Of a stretch of 64,000 nt of DNA, positions 8,019 to 17,595 are shown piece after piece (position 1 is the stretch's first letter; the number at the start of each line of letters is the position of its first letter). The position numbers were made by a program, and so were the translations under genes. The DNA lies in contig FMWZ01000006.1 of NCBI GenBank assembly GCA_900103495.1, forward strand, positions 1 through 64,000. Reading direction: 5' to 3'. The stretch comes from Lachnospiraceae bacterium G11 (GTDB lineage: Bacteria; Bacillota; Clostridia; Lachnospirales; Lachnospiraceae). The notes below the pieces were generated by a model. It worked only from the letters and a program-made list of their open reading frames with translations. It was not told the origin of the DNA and made no database searches.

Positions 8019-8921
8019 ATGAGGAAATACCTGGTAATCGGAGCGGGCGGAACAGGAGGCCCTACCGGAGCATATCTGGCGAAGGCCGGCAAGGACGTGA
8101 CTTTTATCGTGCGAGGCGAGAATTTAAAGGCCATGAGGGAAAAAGGCTTAAAGGTTCTCCGCCCCGAGGACGAATTTACAGTAACGAACTTCAAAGCCTG
8201 CGAGTTTAAGGACTACAACGACACGCCGGACGTGATTTTTGTATGCGTAAAGGCCTATTCATTGGACGCAATTCTTCCGGATATTAAAAGGGTTGCGGGC
8301 CCGAATACAATTATCATCCCCATTCTCAACGGCTTTGGTATCGGAGAAAAGATTCAAAAGAGTATCCCAGGTTCCCTGGTTACTGACGGCTGCACTTACG
8401 TGGCAGCAGAGCTTAAGGAGCCCGGCGTTATCCAAATGAATGGCGGAATCTTCAGGGTGATTTTCGGCGTTAGAGATAAAGCCGATTTTTGCAAAGAGCT
8501 AAAGGAAATCGAGAAGGAGCTTAACGAAGCCGATATTATCGGGATTTACTCCGAGAACATCGTGAGAGATGTTTTGGTAAAATTCTCGTATGTCTCTCCT
8601 GCGGGTGCCTGCGGCTTGTACCTTAACGTCGCTGCAGGTGATATGCAAAAGCCCGGAGAATCAAGAGACCTTTTTGCGGGACTGATAGCTGAAGTAAGTG
8701 AAATCGGAAATGCCATGGGAATCGAGTTTGAAGAGGATCTTGTAGAGAGAAATTTAAAGATTATGGACAGTCTTATTCCCACTGCCACAACTTCCATGCA
8801 GCGTGACGTTATGGCGGGCAAGAAATCCGAGATGGACAGCCTTGTTTACGAGGTTGTAAGACTTGCGGATAAATATGGGGTTGAAGCACCCTTATACAGA
8901 AAGGTCGCTGCGGCGTTATAG
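8019..8921 (+). CDS. panE: 2-dehydropantoate 2-reductase (ketopantoate reductase)
   Basis: 300 residues from the ATG at 8019, which has the site GAAGGGAG just upstream; the frame remains open a further 16 codons upstream without support. The Rossmann motif GAGGTGG lies at residues 8-14, then VFVCVKAYSLDAIL and ILNGFGIGEKI, the usual ApbA/PanE landmarks, and a C-terminal helical domain with TSMQRDVMAGKKSEMDSL. It reduces ketopantoate to pantoate with NADPH for coenzyme A synthesis. The family also contains reductases for other 2-oxo acids, and no panB or panC is nearby, so the substrate is not certain. Followed after eight bases by an EamA transporter. Confidence 0.8.
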   Translation: MRKYLVIGAGGTGGPTGAYLAKAGKDVTFIVRGENLKAMREKGLKVLRPEDEFTVTNFKACEFKDYNDTPDVIFVCVKAYSLDAILPDIKRVAGPNTIIIPILNGFGIGEKIQKSIPGSLVTDGCTYVAAELKEPGVIQMNGGIFRVIFGVRDKADFCKELKEIEKELNEADIIGIYSENIVRDVLVKFSYVSPAGACGLYLNVAAGDMQKPGESRDLFAGLIAEVSEIGNAMGIEFEEDLVERNLKIMDSLIPTATTSMQRDVMAGKKSEMDSLVYEVVRLADKYGVEAPLYRKVAAAL

Positions 8922-8929
8922 AATTTAAA

Positions 8930-9817
8930 ATGCGAAACTTAAAAGTAACAAACAATCACATTAAGGGAATCCTGTGCATCCTTGCGGCTGCACTTGGATT
9001 CTCTTTTATGACTTTTTTTGTAAGGATTTCGGGAGATCTGCCCACAATGCAAAAGGCGTTTTTCAGAAATGCTGTGGCAGCAGTGGTGGCATCCGTTGCC
9101 CTTCTAAGATCCCCTGAGAAGTTCAAAATCAAAAAGACAAGCTACGGAGATATAGCATTCAGGTGCATCTTTGGCACCAGCGGTTTAATCTGTAACTTCT
9201 ACGCAATAGACAGGCTCGGAATAGCTGACGCAAACATGCTTAACAAGCTGTCCCCCTTCTTTGCAATTCTGCTTTCGATTCCTCTTCTTAAGGAGGTCCC
9301 CAAAGTTAGGGATATTGTGGCAACAATCATAGCTTTTATCGGAGCGCTCTTTATTATCCGTCCCGGCGGAGACATGTCGGTGGTGCCTGCCCTCATTGGC
9401 CTTTACGGAGGCTTTGGAGCCGGAACAGCCTATGTATTTGTGAGACGCCTTGGAGGCAAAGGAGAGAGAACGCCTATAATAGTTTTCTGCTTCTCAATGT
9501 TCTCATGTCTGGTGACAGCACCCTTCCTGGTCTTCAACTTTGTGCCCATGACAGGCCGGCAGTGGTTCTGTCTTGTAATGGCGGGAGTATCCGCATCCCT
9601 TGGCCAGTTCTCAATTACCACGGCATATAAATTTGCCCCTGCCAAGGAGATTTCGGTATTCGATTACACCCAGGTTATCTTCGCTGCCATACTCGGTATG
9701 CTTTTCTTAAGCGAGACTCCGTCGTACCTGAGCATTATCGGATATGTAATCATCATCGGAACCGCCGTTGTAAGGTGGTATTTGACGTTAAAGAGGGAGC
9801 GGGAAGTACAAGCTTAG
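8930..9817 (+). CDS. EamA/DMT-family transporter
   Basis: 295 residues with ten predicted membrane helices in two EamA repeats (about residues 8-140 and 150-285). Landmarks are ILAAALGFSFMTFFVRISG at the first helix, ADANMLNKLSPFFAILLS at the end of repeat 1 and EISVFDYTQVIFAAILGMLF near the end of repeat 2. It lies eight bases after the reductase gene and so is probably cotranscribed. Members export amino acids or other small metabolites; a link to pantothenate is a guess from position alone. Confidence 0.85.
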   Translation: MRNLKVTNNHIKGILCILAAALGFSFMTFFVRISGDLPTMQKAFFRNAVAAVVASVALLRSPEKFKIKKTSYGDIAFRCIFGTSGLICNFYAIDRLGIADANMLNKLSPFFAILLSIPLLKEVPKVRDIVATIIAFIGALFIIRPGGDMSVVPALIGLYGGFGAGTAYVFVRRLGGKGERTPIIVFCFSMFSCLVTAPFLVFNFVPMTGRQWFCLVMAGVSASLGQFSITTAYKFAPAKEISVFDYTQVIFAAILGMLFLSETPSYLSIIGYVIIIGTAVVRWYLTLKREREVQA

Positions 9818-9824
9818 AATAGTA

Positions 9825-9923
9825 TTGACATAGCCGTACGACTATATTTATAATAGAAACATAGGAATATAGTCGAACGGCTATATTTATGCCCTCAAAC
9901 CACTCATATAGCCGTACGGCTAT
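9825..9923 (+). promoter_or_regulatory. hipBA promoter with three palindromic operators
   Basis: TTGACA (9825-9830) and TATAAT (9849-9854) are separated by 18 bp. Three 16-bp palindromes of form ATAGCCG-nn-CGGCTAT lie at 9830-9845, 9869-9884 and 9908-9923, exactly 39 bp apart. The first lies inside the promoter spacer and the third ends 12 bases before the hipB ATG. This is a typical autoregulatory operator set for the HipB-type repressor encoded next. Confidence 0.85.
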
Positions 9924-9935
9924 GAAAGGAGAACC

Positions 9936-10148
9936 ATGAAGGTTTTTGACGCAAATACATTTGGTGAAGTCATAAAAAGACAGCGAAAGAAAATGGGCTA
10001 CACCCAGAAATACATATGTGAGGTCAGCGGAATCAGCGCAAGCTATATTTCTGATCTGGAGAATGGCAAAGCAACCATAGAACTGGGGAAGGCTATTCAA
10101 CTGGCGAATCTTTTGGGAATCGATGTAGAACTTACAGAGAGAGGGTAG
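9936..10148 (+). CDS. hipB: HipB-like antitoxin, XRE helix-turn-helix
   Basis: 70 residues, essentially one XRE/Cro helix-turn-helix (residues 10-65) with KRQRKKMGYTQKYICEVSG and ASYISDLENGKATIELGKAI. It is three bases upstream of a HipA-type kinase and downstream of three identical palindromes, so it very probably binds these and neutralises the kinase. The ribosome site AAAGGAG overlaps the end of the third operator, coupling binding to translation start. Confidence 0.85.
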   Translation: MKVFDANTFGEVIKRQRKKMGYTQKYICEVSGISASYISDLENGKATIELGKAIQLANLLGIDVELTERG

Positions 10149-10151
10149 CCT

Positions 10152-11426
10152 ATGAGAAACCTTGGAGTATATCTGGAGATAAACGGAAGTTTTTGCCATG
10201 TGGGAAATATTGTAGGCAATTCATCTGCGGATGCCTGCTTTCAATATTCAAAGGCATATTTGGAATCATCGGACAGCCATCCAATATCAATAGCTCTTCC
10301 TCTTTCCGGGGAAATCTTCTCGCCCGAGAGAACAAAGAACTTCTTTGAGGGCCTTCTCCCTGAGGGCTTTTCAAGAAGAGCGGTGGCTGATTGGATTAAA
10401 GCGGATGAAAACGACTATCTCTCCATATTGGCGATGCTTGGAAGAGAGTGCATAGGCGCCATAAAGATTGTGGAGAACGGGAATAAAGAGGAAGAAGATG
10501 GATATGAACTCCTTTCCATGGATAAGGTCAAAGAACTGGCAGCAGAGGGAGCCAGCAGATCCACACAGATTCTGATGGAAACCCACCTTTCTCTTGCAGG
10601 CGCCAGCGGTAAGGTGGGGCTGTACTACGATGAACCCTCCGGTGATTGGTACTTACCAAAGGGGAATGCTCCCAGCACGCATATTGTTAAGCAAAGCCAC
10701 GTGCGTTTTTCCAAGATGGTTTTGAATGAGCAGATATGTATGCTGGCAGCAAAAGAACTTGGAATTGACGTGCCCGAAAGCTTCGTTATCAATACAGGGA
10801 TAGGTGAGGATTCAGAGATTCTTTATGCAACGAAGAGATATGACAGAGATTTTACCGGCAAAGGAAAAATTGGAAAACTGGAGATCCCAAGCCGATTGCA
10901 TCAGGAGGATTTTGCTCAGGCATTGGGCATCCCCGCATCAGAGAAATATGAGAAGACTAACAGCGGTTACCTTCGAAGGATGTTTGAACTGATAAGGAGA
11001 AACTGTACGGATCCCATCGCAGCTCAGAATAAGCTCTGGAGGCTTATCTGCTTTAATTATCTGATTGGGAACACAGATTGCCATATAAAGAACTATTCAC
11101 TTCTTTACGGTGAGAATCTCAAACAGATTTCCTTGGCGCCTGCCTATGATATTGTGGCAACAGGTGTCTACGGCATGACAAATGAAATGAGTTTCTTCAT
11201 CGGTGACGAACTGGACATCAGAAGGATGAACCGAAACACATTTGCCAATGCTTCTGGTGAAATAGGCATGACCAAGAATCAGACCCTGAAGATATTTGAT
11301 GAGGTGGCAGCAGGCTTTGAATCCGCTCTTTCCAAGGCGACAGAGACTTTGATTGCTGAGGGCTTTCAAGGCGTTACCGGATTGAAGGAAAGGATACTTG
11401 AGACCGGGGGATATGGGAATGTGTAG
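10152..11426 (+). CDS. hipA: HipA-like serine/threonine kinase toxin
   Basis: 424 residues, the normal length for HipA. The N-terminal subdomain has LPLSGEIFSPERTKNFFEGL and LPEGFSRRAVADW. The kinase core shows SLAGASGKVGLYY near residue 148 (phosphate loop), the catalytic loop GNTDCHIKNYSLL near 305-318 with the Asp and Asn needed for phosphotransfer, and PAYDIVAT as the metal-binding Asp. In studied systems HipA phosphorylates a glutamyl-tRNA synthetase or a similar target and induces dormancy. All key residues appear intact, so the toxin should be active. It forms an operon with hipB. Confidence 0.88.
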   Translation: MRNLGVYLEINGSFCHVGNIVGNSSADACFQYSKAYLESSDSHPISIALPLSGEIFSPERTKNFFEGLLPEGFSRRAVADWIKADENDYLSILAMLGRECIGAIKIVENGNKEEEDGYELLSMDKVKELAAEGASRSTQILMETHLSLAGASGKVGLYYDEPSGDWYLPKGNAPSTHIVKQSHVRFSKMVLNEQICMLAAKELGIDVPESFVINTGIGEDSEILYATKRYDRDFTGKGKIGKLEIPSRLHQEDFAQALGIPASEKYEKTNSGYLRRMFELIRRNCTDPIAAQNKLWRLICFNYLIGNTDCHIKNYSLLYGENLKQISLAPAYDIVATGVYGMTNEMSFFIGDELDIRRMNRNTFANASGEIGMTKNQTLKIFDEVAAGFESALSKATETLIAEGFQGVTGLKERILETGGYGNV

Positions 11427-11443
11427 TATGTTCCATTAATCCC

Positions 11444-11472
11444 TTGACATTTTAGACTGACTTCGCTATAGT
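11444..11472 (+). promoter_or_regulatory. Promoter of the valS T-box leader
   Basis: TTGACA at 11444-11449 and TATAGT at 11467-11472 with a 17-bp spacer; the transcript should start near 11479, ahead of the T-box. Confidence 0.75.
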
Positions 11473-11478
11473 ACTAGA

Positions 11479-11786
11479 TAATTAAACACCATTTAAAGGC
11501 CATGACGAAGAGGAGTAAGCATTACCCCTTAACAGAGAGAACCGCTTGAGACAATCTCAGCTGGAAGGCGGTTTGAAGGAAGGGATGCCCAAGGTAGCTT
11601 CCAAGCCGGCAGAGTGAACCGGAGCCCAAGGCTCCAATAAAAGTAGCCCTGCACGATTGATTCCCGTTAACGAATCGGACTCTGATAGGAGTCACTGAGG
11701 CAGCGCAAGCTGTGAACAAAGGTGGTACCGCGTAACATTAGATGAGACGCCCTTTGCTGACGAGAGTCGGCAGAGGGCGATTTTTT
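11479..11786 (+). ncRNA. T-box leader controlling valS
   Basis: The leader has the AGAGAG element of stem I (about 11533), a long stem I region, and the conserved T-box sequence AAGGTGGTACCGCG at 11719-11732, which pairs with the tRNA acceptor end. It finishes in a terminator at 11748-11786: a 14-bp stem from CGCCCTTTGC to GCAGAGGGCG followed by six T. Uncharged tRNA should favour the antiterminator and open valS. The specifier codon was not assigned with confidence; valine is inferred from the downstream gene. Confidence 0.92.
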
Positions 11787-11793
11787 GTTTTTG

Positions 11794-11824
11794 GTGCAAT
11801 TTGGGGACTGTCCCCAAACTGCAC
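11794..11824. repeat. Dispersed palindrome, copy 4 (single form)
   Basis: GTGCAATTTGGGGAC ... GTCCCCAAACTGCAC, a 31-base single palindrome. It lies between the T-box terminator and the valS ribosome site (AGGAAAGGAG), so every full-length valS mRNA carries it as a hairpin next to the start codon. Confidence 0.9.
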
Positions 11825-11842
11825 ATAGGAAAGGAGACGAAG

Positions 11843-14506
11843 ATGGCAAAAGAACTTGCTAAGACCTATGACCCCAAGGGCATAGAGGACAGAATTTACG
11901 AGAAGTGGCTTGAGAAGAAGTATTTCCATGCCGAGGTGGATCACAGCAAAACTCCCTTTACAATTGTGATTCCCCCGCCAAATATCACAGGACAGCTTCA
12001 CATGGGCCACGCTCTTGACAATACAATGCAGGATATCCTTATCCGTTACAAGAGAATGCAGGGCTACAATGCTCTTTGGCAGCCCGGCACAGACCATGCC
12101 TCCATCGCAACAGAGGTCAAGATTATCGAGAAGCTTAAGGAAGAGGGCATCGACAAGCACGACCTTGGAAGAGAGAAATTCCTTGAGAGAGCATGGGAGT
12201 GGAAGAAGCAGTACGGTTCAAGAATCATCAACCAGCTTAAGAAGATGGGTTCATCCTGCGACTGGGACAGAGAGCGTTTCACCATGGATGAGGGCTGTAA
12301 CAGAGCTGTTACCGAAGTTTTCTGCAAGATGCATGAGAAAGGCTGGATTTACAAGGGCGCAAGAATCATCAACTGGTGTCCTGTTTGTAACACCTCCATT
12401 TCCGATGCCGAGGTTGAATACGAGGATCAGGCAGGCCACTTCTGGCACATCAAGTATCCTCTTTTTGACGAGAACGGAGAGGTTAGCAAGACTGAGTTTC
12501 TGGAGTTTGCAACAACCCGTCCTGAGACAATGCTTGGCGATACCGCAGTTGCCGTAAACCCTGATGACGACAGATATAAGAACTTAATCGGAAGAGACGT
12601 ATACCTTCCTTTCATCGGACGTAAGCTCCCCATTGTTGCGGACTCTTACGTTGACATGGAGTTTGGTACCGGTGTTGTTAAGATTACACCCGCTCATGAC
12701 CCCAACGACTTTGAGGTAGGAAAGCGCCATAACCTTCCCATTATCAATATCATGAACGACGATGCCACCATCAACGAGAACGGCGGCAAGTTCGCAGGAA
12801 TGGACCGTTATGAAGCAAGAAAGCAGATCGTTAAGGAACTTGACGAGATGGGTCTTCTTGTAAAAATCGAAGATTACTCTCATAACGTTGGTACCCATGA
12901 CAGATGTAAGACCACCATTGAGCCCCTTGTAAAAGAGCAGTGGTTCGTTAAGATGGACGAGCTTATTAAGCCCGCTGTAGAAGCAGTTAAGAACGGGGAC
13001 ATCAAGCTCATCCCCGAGAGAATGGAGAAGACATATTACAACTGGACAGACAACATCAGAGACTGGTGTATCTCCAGACAGCTGTGGTGGGGTCACAGAA
13101 TTCCCGCTTATTACTGTGACGAGTGTAAAGAGGTAATCGTTGCAAAGGAAATGCCCGACGTTTGCCCTAAGTGCGGATGCACACACTTCACACAGGATCC
13201 CGATACCCTTGATACCTGGTTCTCATCGGCTCTTTGGCCCTTCGAGACATTGGGATGGCCTGACATGACCGAGGACCTTAAGTATTTCTATCCTACAGAC
13301 GTACTTGTAACCGGTTACGACATCATTTTCTTCTGGGTAATCAGAATGATTTTCTCAGGCTATGAGCAGATGGGTGAGAAGCCCTTTAAGACCGTTTTAT
13401 TCCACGGCCTTGTAAGAGATTCCCAGGGTAGAAAGATGAGTAAGTCCCTTGGAAACGGTATCGATCCTTTGGAGATCATCGACCAGTACGGTGCAGACGC
13501 TCTTCGTCTCACCCTCATCACAGGTAACGCACCCGGCAACGACATGCGTTTCTACATGGAAAGAGTGGAGGCAAGCCGAAACTTCGCCAACAAGGTTTGG
13601 AACGCCTCAAGATTCATTATGATGAACATGGAGGGTAAAAACGTAAGTATCCCCGCTGAAGCTGACCTTGCACCTGTTGACAAGTGGATACTTTCCAAGT
13701 TCAATACACTGGTTAAAGATGTAACAGACAACATGGATTCCTTTGAGCTTGGTATTGCGGTTCAGAAGGTTTACGACTTCATCTGGGATGAGTTCTGTGA
13801 CTGGTATATCGAGATGGTAAAACCCAGACTCTACAACTCAGACGATGCCACAAGCCAGAATGCTGCTCTTTGGACCCTTAAGACAACACTTATCGGAGCC
13901 CTTAAACTCCTTCATCCTTATATGCCTTTCATCACAGAGGAAATCTTCTGCAATCTTCAGGACGAGGAAGAGTCCATTATGATATCCGAATGGCCCAAGT
14001 TTGAGAAAGCTCAGGTTTTTGCCAAGGAAGAAAACGCAATCGAGACCATCAAGGAAGCCGTTAGAGGCATCAGAAACGTAAGAACCGAGATGAACGTTGC
14101 TCCTTCAAGAAAGGCTGCAGTATACGTAGTAAGCGACAACGAGGGCGTAAGAAATACCTTCGAAGAGGGCAAGCTTTTCTTCGCTAGCCTTGCTTATGCT
14201 TCAGATGTTTACGTTCAGACCGATAAGACAGGCATTGCTGATGACGCTGTTTCAGTAGTTATAGGCGGAGCTACAATCTACATTCCTTTTGCTGAACTCG
14301 TTGATATTTCAGCTGAGATTGAGAGACTCAACAAGGAAGCCGCAAGACTTGAAGGCGAGATTAAGAGAGCCGACGGAATGCTTAAGAATGAGAAGTTTGT
14401 ATCCAAGGCTCCCGCAGCCAAAATTCAGGAAGAAAAGGACAAACTCGAGAAGTACACAAACATGCTTGCTCAGGTAAAGAATCGCTTGCAACAACTTGCA
14501 AAGTAG
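11843..14506 (+). CDS. valS: Valyl-tRNA synthetase
   Basis: 887 residues from the ATG at 11843 ([16 protein letters not shown]), preceded by AGGAAAGGAG. The class I signatures are present: HMGH at residues 53-56 in [17 protein letters not shown], and KMSKS in [18 protein letters not shown]. The editing domain ([15 protein letters not shown]) and a zinc-like CDECKE/CPKCGC pair follow the usual ValRS order. The C-terminal coiled coil from [20 protein letters not shown] to the end is the ValRS tRNA-binding arm. It attaches valine to tRNA-Val and is controlled by the T-box upstream. Confidence 0.97.
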   Translation: MAKELAKTYDPKGIEDRIYEKWLEKKYFHAEVDHSKTPFTIVIPPPNITGQLHMGHALDNTMQDILIRYKRMQGYNALWQPGTDHASIATEVKIIEKLKEEGIDKHDLGREKFLERAWEWKKQYGSRIINQLKKMGSSCDWDRERFTMDEGCNRAVTEVFCKMHEKGWIYKGARIINWCPVCNTSISDAEVEYEDQAGHFWHIKYPLFDENGEVSKTEFLEFATTRPETMLGDTAVAVNPDDDRYKNLIGRDVYLPFIGRKLPIVADSYVDMEFGTGVVKITPAHDPNDFEVGKRHNLPIINIMNDDATINENGGKFAGMDRYEARKQIVKELDEMGLLVKIEDYSHNVGTHDRCKTTIEPLVKEQWFVKMDELIKPAVEAVKNGDIKLIPERMEKTYYNWTDNIRDWCISRQLWWGHRIPAYYCDECKEVIVAKEMPDVCPKCGCTHFTQDPDTLDTWFSSALWPFETLGWPDMTEDLKYFYPTDVLVTGYDIIFFWVIRMIFSGYEQMGEKPFKTVLFHGLVRDSQGRKMSKSLGNGIDPLEIIDQYGADALRLTLITGNAPGNDMRFYMERVEASRNFANKVWNASRFIMMNMEGKNVSIPAEADLAPVDKWILSKFNTLVKDVTDNMDSFELGIAVQKVYDFIWDEFCDWYIEMVKPRLYNSDDATSQNAALWTLKTTLIGALKLLHPYMPFITEEIFCNLQDEEESIMISEWPKFEKAQVFAKEENAIETIKEAVRGIRNVRTEMNVAPSRKAAVYVVSDNEGVRNTFEEGKLFFASLAYASDVYVQTDKTGIADDAVSVVIGGATIYIPFAELVDISAEIERLNKEAARLEGEIKRADGMLKNEKFVSKAPAAKIQEEKDKLEKYTNMLAQVKNRLQQLAK

Positions 14507-14565
14507 AACTATAATAAAGTTAGCGTAGTACGACCTGTAAACCTGTTTTAAATCGGGGTATCCAA

Positions 14566-16137
14566 ATGGGCGAGTTTGACGTAAATCCCTCCGGTGCCAA
14601 TCCCTCTGAAGAGGAGAAAACTGCTGCGGAAGTTGCCAAGGAATTAAACGACTCTTCGGCTGAAAGCGCGCAGCTTGATATGCTTCTTGAGAAGATTGCC
14701 AGTGCACAGGAGGAGATAGCTAAAAGTGAAGAAGAGGAAGTTCCCCTGTCTCCTTTGGGGGCTGATTCGTATGTCAGGATTTCCGAGGACGGAATGACTG
14801 CGTACCTTCTTCTCGGCACTCCCGAAGAGGGAGCCGACCCTTACGATATTGACGATATTATGGACTTCATCGACGAGAATGGGGTAACCTATGGCGTGGA
14901 GATGGGTCGTATTAACGGTATGCTTATTGCAGGCATGTACGACAGGGAAGAGGAGATTGCCTTCGGTACCCCCATGGTGGAGGGAAACGACGGATACTAT
15001 GAGTATTTCTTCTCCCCCGACACTCATACAGGTCCCAAAGTTTTGGAGGATGGAAGCGTGGATTATCAGGCCATGCATATGCTTCAGAACGTTAAGGCAG
15101 GGGACAAGCTTGCACTTTACCATCATGCCGCCCCCGGAACCGAGGGAACGGATGTAAGAGGCAATGTAATTAAGCCTGCACCCGTCAAGGATCTTAAGCC
15201 CTTAAAGGGAATGAACATTTCCAACGAGGAAGATCCCGATGTATATGTATCCCTTATTGACGGCAAGGTTGAACTTAAGGGTGACAGAATTGATATTCAG
15301 GCCACACATGAGATAAGAGGCGATGTGGATTATCTCATGGGCAAGATTGAATTCTACGGTGACATTATTGTAAACGGAAACGTGGAATCCGGAGTCACAT
15401 TAAGGGCAGGCAGAAATATAGTTATAAACGGAACCGCTGCGGGAGCTTCGCTTTTTGCAGGGGGCGATATAATAATTTCCAAAGGTGTAACAGGCAGTCA
15501 GACTGCTAAACTTTCCGCGAGAGGAAACATTTTCTCCAACTTCCTTGAGTACTGTAACGTTGATGCAGGCGGAAATGTGGAGGCCAACGCCATTCTTGAC
15601 AGTCATGTGAATGCCAGCGGCAAGGTGGTTGCCACCGGAGGAAAAGGCAGAATCATCGGAGGATACGTACACGGTATGCTCGGAGTGGTTTCAGGTTCTG
15701 CCGGAAACAATACCGAGATTAAGACCATTATCCACTCGGGCTATGAGCCCAAGACCTACGAGGAGGTCGTAAGACTTACCAACGAGGAGAAGGCTCAGAC
15801 CGAGAAGCTTCAGCAGGTTGTTGCCGAGATGACCGAAATCATTCAGGCAAAGGCTCAGAAGAACTGGAAGGCAAAGGCTCTTGAGACCAAGCTCCCCGAG
15901 CTTGAGGAGAGAAAGAACGCCATCTACAGGAATCTGGATACCATTCGCTCGGATATTGAGTTTTACAAAATGATACTTGAAAAGGGAAAGGGGTCCAAAA
16001 TCGAGATCAAAGGACCTGTTCACGCAGGCGTCCTCATCAGTATCGAGACGTCCAATATGCCCATAGACAAAGATACCTCCTACACGAGATTCTTTAAGGC
16101 AGGCGGAAGGGTTCAGAGCGAAGTACTGGTTTTGTAG
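14566..16137 (+). CDS. FapA (DUF342) family protein
   Basis: 523 residues, cytoplasmic. The central part from about residue 190 to 390 consists of beta-solenoid turns (VNGNVESGVTLRAGRNIVIN, GASLFAGGDIIISKG, GNIFSNFLEYCNVDAGGNVE), the mark of the DUF342/FapA fold. Residues 395-470 form a coiled coil (ERKNAIYRNLDTIRSDIEFY). The N terminus is acidic and Ala/Glu-rich. Members occur in most Firmicutes and some regulate cell envelope or flagella; the role here is unknown. It begins 59 bases after valS and is followed by folC. Confidence 0.85.
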   Translation: MGEFDVNPSGANPSEEEKTAAEVAKELNDSSAESAQLDMLLEKIASAQEEIAKSEEEEVPLSPLGADSYVRISEDGMTAYLLLGTPEEGADPYDIDDIMDFIDENGVTYGVEMGRINGMLIAGMYDREEEIAFGTPMVEGNDGYYEYFFSPDTHTGPKVLEDGSVDYQAMHMLQNVKAGDKLALYHHAAPGTEGTDVRGNVIKPAPVKDLKPLKGMNISNEEDPDVYVSLIDGKVELKGDRIDIQATHEIRGDVDYLMGKIEFYGDIIVNGNVESGVTLRAGRNIVINGTAAGASLFAGGDIIISKGVTGSQTAKLSARGNIFSNFLEYCNVDAGGNVEANAILDSHVNASGKVVATGGKGRIIGGYVHGMLGVVSGSAGNNTEIKTIIHSGYEPKTYEEVVRLTNEEKAQTEKLQQVVAEMTEIIQAKAQKNWKAKALETKLPELEERKNAIYRNLDTIRSDIEFYKMILEKGKGSKIEIKGPVHAGVLISIETSNMPIDKDTSYTRFFKAGGRVQSEVLVL

Positions 16138-16150
16138 ACCGAGCCTATTG

Positions 16151-17428
16151 ATGAACTACCAGGAAACAACAGATTATCTTTTAAATATTCCCAAATTCAC
16201 AGGGAAGCACACGGTGGAGGACACCAGGGCTTTTTATAAGCTTATTCTTCCCGACACATCCAAGATGAAAATCATCCATGTGGCCGGCACAAACGGTAAA
16301 GGTTCCGTTTGTGCCTATTTGCGTTCTGTTTTAAGAGCCATGGGCTACACGGTGGGTATTTTCACCTCCCCTCATCTTGTGAAGATTAACGAGAGAATCA
16401 AATATGAGGATTGTGAGATAACCGATGATGAGATGGTTACCTACTTTGAAAAAGTCAAAGCATATCTCATTCCCGGAGAGTACCATCCCTCATTTTTTGA
16501 ATACTTTTTCTTCATGGCCATGCTTTATTTTGCCGACAAGAAGCCGGACTACATTATCCTTGAAACCGGTCTTGGGGGAAAGCTTGACGCCACGAATGTA
16601 ATCGATGATCCTGTGGTTAACATAATAACAAGAATAGGCTATGATCACATGGCTTACCTTGGAAATACCCTTGAATCCATAGCAGGTGAAAAGGCAGGGA
16701 TTTTAAGAGCGGGTGTTCCTGTTGTATATGACGCTTTGGTGGAGGAAGCGGCAGGGGTTATAGAAGCCAGGGCAAAGGAGCTTGATTGCCCATCATATCC
16801 CCTTACAAAGGCTGATTTTTCGTTAAAGGGCGTCCACAATAAAAACATTGATTTTTGTTATGTTTCTCGGTATTATAGTAGTGTTAGACTCACCCTGGGT
16901 ACGGGGGCTTTGTATCAGATTGAGAACGCATCCCTGGCCTTAAAGGCTGCGGAAGTTTTGTTTGACAAATCAGAGCTCACCGAGGATATCATCAGGAAAG
17001 CAGTCAAAGAAACATATTGGAAAGCCCGCATGGATGAAGTCCTTCCGGGAGTATTCGTTGACGGAGCTCACAATGAGGACGGAATCAGGGCATTTATTGA
17101 AAGCGTATCCGCCAATTCGGGTGAAGGAAAGAGACGCTTGATTTTTGGTGTTGTGAAAGACAAGGAATACGACAAGATGGTGGAAGATATTGTAAGAAGC
17201 CGCCTCTTTGAAAGTATTGATGTGGTAACAATCGACAACCCAAGAACCGTTGTGGCGGCTGAACTTGCCGAACTTTTCAAAAAAGCGGGATACGAGGGAA
17301 TCGGAGTATACGATTCCGTGAAAGAAGCTTATAAAGATGCAGAAAGCCGGAAGGAAGATGGCGATGTGATTTATATCGCAGGATCCTTGTATCTGGCAGG
17401 AGAGATATTTGATTATCTGGGACTCTGA
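16151..17428 (+). CDS. folC: Folylpolyglutamate synthase / dihydrofolate synthase
   Basis: 425 residues from the ATG at 16151; a TTG one codon upstream is also possible. It has the Mur-ligase ATP site HVAGTNGKGSVCAYL (about 42-56), the omega-loop FTSPHLVKINERI, and ETGLGGKLDATNVI, all typical of FolC, then VDGAHNEDGIRAF in the C-terminal domain. It adds glutamate to tetrahydrofolate and, in many bacteria, also to dihydropteroate. It starts 13 bases after fapA. Confidence 0.93.
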   Translation: MNYQETTDYLLNIPKFTGKHTVEDTRAFYKLILPDTSKMKIIHVAGTNGKGSVCAYLRSVLRAMGYTVGIFTSPHLVKINERIKYEDCEITDDEMVTYFEKVKAYLIPGEYHPSFFEYFFFMAMLYFADKKPDYIILETGLGGKLDATNVIDDPVVNIITRIGYDHMAYLGNTLESIAGEKAGILRAGVPVVYDALVEEAAGVIEARAKELDCPSYPLTKADFSLKGVHNKNIDFCYVSRYYSSVRLTLGTGALYQIENASLALKAAEVLFDKSELTEDIIRKAVKETYWKARMDEVLPGVFVDGAHNEDGIRAFIESVSANSGEGKRRLIFGVVKDKEYDKMVEDIVRSRLFESIDVVTIDNPRTVVAAELAELFKKAGYEGIGVYDSVKEAYKDAESRKEDGDVIYIAGSLYLAGEIFDYLGL

Positions 17429-17439
17429 GGAGATAAGAT

Positions 17440-17583
17440 ATGATTAATTTCGAGGAAGAATTATTGAAGTTTCATCCCAGCCTTGAAGTTGAAGAGGTTG
17501 AGGATGCCATTTATAACCAGGATTTGACAGACATGTCCGATCTTTTTGTAAAAATGGTTAAGGAAGTAACAAACGAAGAATAA
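17440..17583 (+). CDS. Small acidic protein of unknown function
   Basis: 47 residues, MINFEEELLKFHPSLEVEEV onward, ending VKEVTNEE. The start has a good ribosome site (GAGGAG, seven bases before). It sits 11 bases after folC and 12 bases before the zinc-ribbon/TPR gene, all on the same strand, so it is very likely translated from the same message. It is predicted to be helical and strongly acidic. I do not recognise a family. Confidence 0.7.
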   Translation: MINFEEELLKFHPSLEVEEVEDAIYNQDLTDMSDLFVKMVKEVTNEE

Positions 17584-17595
17584 CGAGGACAGGCA

